Origin: Euryarchaeota archaeon TMED117
GTDB lineage: Archaea; Thermoplasmatota; Poseidoniia; Poseidoniales; Poseidoniaceae
Assembly: GCA_002171315.2 (NCBI GenBank)
Contig: NHFS02000071.1
Coordinates: 1-7,215, forward strand
Length of the DNA: 7,215 bases
Reading direction: 5' to 3'
Both the position numbers and the translations under genes were made by a program. The notes beneath the pieces are model-generated. The model was not told the DNA's origin. It was given only the letters and a program-made list of their open reading frames with translations, and did no database searches. Positions 5,268 through 7,215 of the stretch are shown here, one piece after another (position 1 is the stretch's first letter; every line of letters starts with the position of its first letter).

Positions 5268-5318
5268 CGCCACTATCCTTGATAGGGGATGAGTCCTCCA
5301 CTTAGTTACGGTGAATGA

Positions 5319-7215
5319 ATGACGGATGAACCATCCTCGCTAACTGTGGCCAAACTCAAGGCCCTTTGCGTCATCAATGATTTACCAACGACTGGTAAAA
5401 AAGCCGTTTTAGTCGAGCGTTTACTTGAATCCGGCCTTTCTCGTAAAGAGGTCGGACTCAAGGATGTCGATCCAGTTGAAGAGGCCGAGGAAGAAGTTGT
5501 CTTTTCTCTTGAAGATGAGACAACGATTGCCCCCACACCTAAACCAAAGCCAAAAGCAAAGCCTGCATCTAAGGAAGAAGATGTCCTTGACGCAGAAGTT
5601 CTCGATGCCGACCTTGTCTTTGACGAACCTGAGGAAGTTGAAGAAGAACCCGAAGTGTTCACCCCAGTTGCGGTTAAGCGACAAGATGCGGCCACGCTGT
5701 TTGATATGCTAAAACAACCAAAGGTCATTGCAGTGGTCATCGTTGCTTTGTTCGTAGGTGCAGCTGGATGGTGGTACATCAACTCTGAACTTGAACCGTT
5801 TACAGCGGATCCTCTTCGCTATGGTGATTCCATGGAGTACACCATCACCGGTGGAGCAGGAGACCGCCCTGCAATCATGGCCAGCGAAGGATTCCTTGAT
5901 TTGGTGTTTAGTTTCCTCGACACTGAAGAAGACTATTGCCGAGTTTTCTTGGATTACAATGGAAGAGGTACGATTGCAATCAGTGAAGGAGGGCCTGAGG
6001 AACTCCTTGGTGAATCATCTCAAAATTTGCTTGGGGCTGTACGGACACGTGGCGCCTATGGAAGCAATGATTGGCTTGCTGTTGAAATGACCAATACGTA
6101 TGATTTGGATGATTTGGATGTTGGTCGAAGTACCTATTCAATTCTCAATTCGGGTTCATGCCCAGATGCTTCAAGCAGTCCATCTTCTCCTGGTGAAGCG
6201 GTTCTGACCACTCGTCGACACGTGGAATTACGTGAACAAGTGACGATGTCAACTGGATTCGAATTCTCTGCAACCGTGGATAATAAACCGTACGAAGGCT
6301 CAGCTACGACGTTCGATGTGGGTGGCTTGTTGGGTTCACTTGACGTCTTCTTACCTGGTGTTTCCTTAATGCTTCAACCGATTGAACTGCAAGAACTCTT
6401 TGGCAACGATGTAATCGAAGAAGGTGCATCAGGAGAGCGGCTAGGATGGCGATGGAGAGTCGTAGGCGCTGATACACTCGGCGACGATAAGGCATGGAAG
6501 ATTTCAGCAACACACGTCGACATCGAAAGTCTCTGTCTTGGATCTGCAACGATGGAGATTTGGGCCGAAGAGAACAATCCATGGGCAACTCAACAGACGG
6601 TCGATGTCATCATTTCCAACGATGGATCTCTCCAAGATTCTTGTTCTCCGCTTTCTGAAGCATTTGGGGATTATGTACTCCCAGAAGGGGAACTTGAACT
6701 TCATCATGCATTCAAATCAACCAAATTGACGCGTGGTTCAAAGGTGCTCGATCTCGGTAAGGATTACAGCATTCGGCCACGGGCAAATCTGCTCGCAATC
6801 GATGAATCACTGCAAGAGGATTGGGCCGCTCAAGAAGGCATTCATCCTCCAGATAAATCCGAATATCGAGCCCATACGCTCGAGAAGGCGATGCAATGTT
6901 TCGATTACATTGGCGGTCAAGCATCCGGTGCAAATGCAGCCTTGGACAACAGTGGATACATTTGGAGAGCCATTGATGATCGTAGTGGAACTGCTACGAA
7001 GTGGAACGTTTCTTGGGTTGCTGCAGACGATACTGCAGGATGGGTCTTGTTCGAATTAAGTGGTGAACCAACCTCCGAAAACTGTACCTATCTGGACAAA
7101 GGATCCTACGATGAAGTCGTTTCATACAATCGAGAGGCAATTCCTGCGGTTGCAAATGTTTCAACCGTTGAAGCGCGGCTCAGCGATAAGAATCGCTATC
7201 CTGCTTTGACTGGTG
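5319..7215 (+). CDS. SAP-domain membrane protein with large Cys-containing extracytoplasmic region, 3' end missing
   Basis: An open frame of 632 codons from ATG 5319 runs to the window edge without a stop. An in-frame TGA directly before the ATG fixes the start. Residues about 6-39 are a SAP motif (SLTVAKLKALCVINDLPTTG followed by KKAVLVERLLESG), a helix-turn-helix-like DNA/RNA-binding fold. A very acidic linker (about 45-125) holds a KPKPKAKP patch. One membrane segment lies at about 135-154 (KVIAVVIVALFVGAAGWWYI). The remaining 478 residues are acidic, rich in Trp, Tyr and short beta-like strands, with six cysteines (207, 281, 406, 442, 527, 589), fitting a disulfide-bonded exterior domain. 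SAP would then be cytoplasmic and the rest outside. SAP domains usually bind chromatin or RNA; here a link between nucleoid and envelope is possible but inferred. The exterior family is not recognised. It likely belongs with the preceding same-strand gene. Confidence 0.9.
   Translation, partial: MTDEPSSLTVAKLKALCVINDLPTTGKKAVLVERLLESGLSRKEVGLKDVDPVEEAEEEVVFSLEDETTIAPTPKPKPKAKPASKEEDVLDAEVLDADLVFDEPEEVEEEPEVFTPVAVKRQDAATLFDMLKQPKVIAVVIVALFVGAAGWWYINSELEPFTADPLRYGDSMEYTITGGAGDRPAIMASEGFLDLVFSFLDTEEDYCRVFLDYNGRGTIAISEGGPEELLGESSQNLLGAVRTRGAYGSNDWLAVEMTNTYDLDDLDVGRSTYSILNSGSCPDASSSPSSPGEAVLTTRRHVELREQVTMSTGFEFSATVDNKPYEGSATTFDVGGLLGSLDVFLPGVSLMLQPIELQELFGNDVIEEGASGERLGWRWRVVGADTLGDDKAWKISATHVDIESLCLGSATMEIWAEENNPWATQQTVDVIISNDGSLQDSCSPLSEAFGDYVLPEGELELHHAFKSTKLTRGSKVLDLGKDYSIRPRANLLAIDESLQEDWAAQEGIHPPDKSEYRAHTLEKAMQCFDYIGGQASGANAALDNSGYIWRAIDDRSGTATKWNVSWVAADDTAGWVLFELSGEPTSENCTYLDKGSYDEVVSYNREAIPAVANVSTVEARLSDKNRYPALTG

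Noticed and set aside
5306..5782. Minus-strand Ser/Thr-rich ORF of 158 aa
   Set aside because: It is the antisense shadow of the acidic Glu/Asp/Lys linker of the SAP protein, with biased low-complexity composition and no supporting signals.

Overview
The window looks like chromosomal DNA of a mesophilic archaeon, most likely a marine Thermoplasmatota lineage such as Poseidoniales (Marine Group II). That placement is inferred. It rests on an archaeal Sec61-beta N-terminus, a lysine/alanine-rich helix-hairpin-helix protein, a SAP-domain membrane protein, an archaeal-type Xer recombinase, near-absent Shine-Dalgarno sequences, and TATA-like elements placed about 25-30 nt before several start codons, as expected for leaderless transcripts. 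There is no rRNA, tRNA, CRISPR array, insertion sequence or prophage module.

Layout. On the minus strand at the left edge lie the first 29 codons of a Sec61-beta (SecG) homologue (1-88), preceded in the same direction by an unrecognised 262-aa protein (138-926). A divergent intergenic region with a dyad (999-1017) leads to a plus-strand 165-aa protein (1047-1544) with an N-terminal HhH DNA-binding domain and a histone-H1-like Lys/Ala tail. A small basic protein with a CxxC/C/H putative zinc site (1593-1775) follows and overlaps the 3' end of a convergent, catalytically intact tyrosine recombinase (1764-2852, minus). That recombinase is preceded by an unusually structured 114-bp gap containing a 13-bp palindrome, a TATA-like box and three tandem small hairpins. 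Next upstream is a RimK-type ATP-grasp ligase fused to a C-terminal TrkA-C (RCK_C)-like domain (2967-4184, minus).

The ligase is divergent from a two-TM protein (4240-5235, plus) with a collagen-like Gly-Pro-Pro tail. A symmetric ATTTCAAAT box lies 27 and 29 nt from the two start codons and could drive both. After an 83-bp gap with a stem-loop, a large SAP-domain protein with one TM segment starts at 5319 and stays open to the window end (632 codons seen, no stop).

Themes. Three of the genes have DNA-binding or DNA-processing domains: the HhH/H1-like protein, the tyrosine recombinase and the membrane-anchored SAP protein. Two are single-pass or two-pass envelope proteins that share an FTADP motif just outside the first membrane segment. 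Whether these genes act together is not shown by the sequence. The most notable items are the RimK-TrkA_C fusion, the membrane-tethered SAP protein, the H1-like HhH protein, the structured recombinase leader and the apparent bidirectional leaderless promoter.
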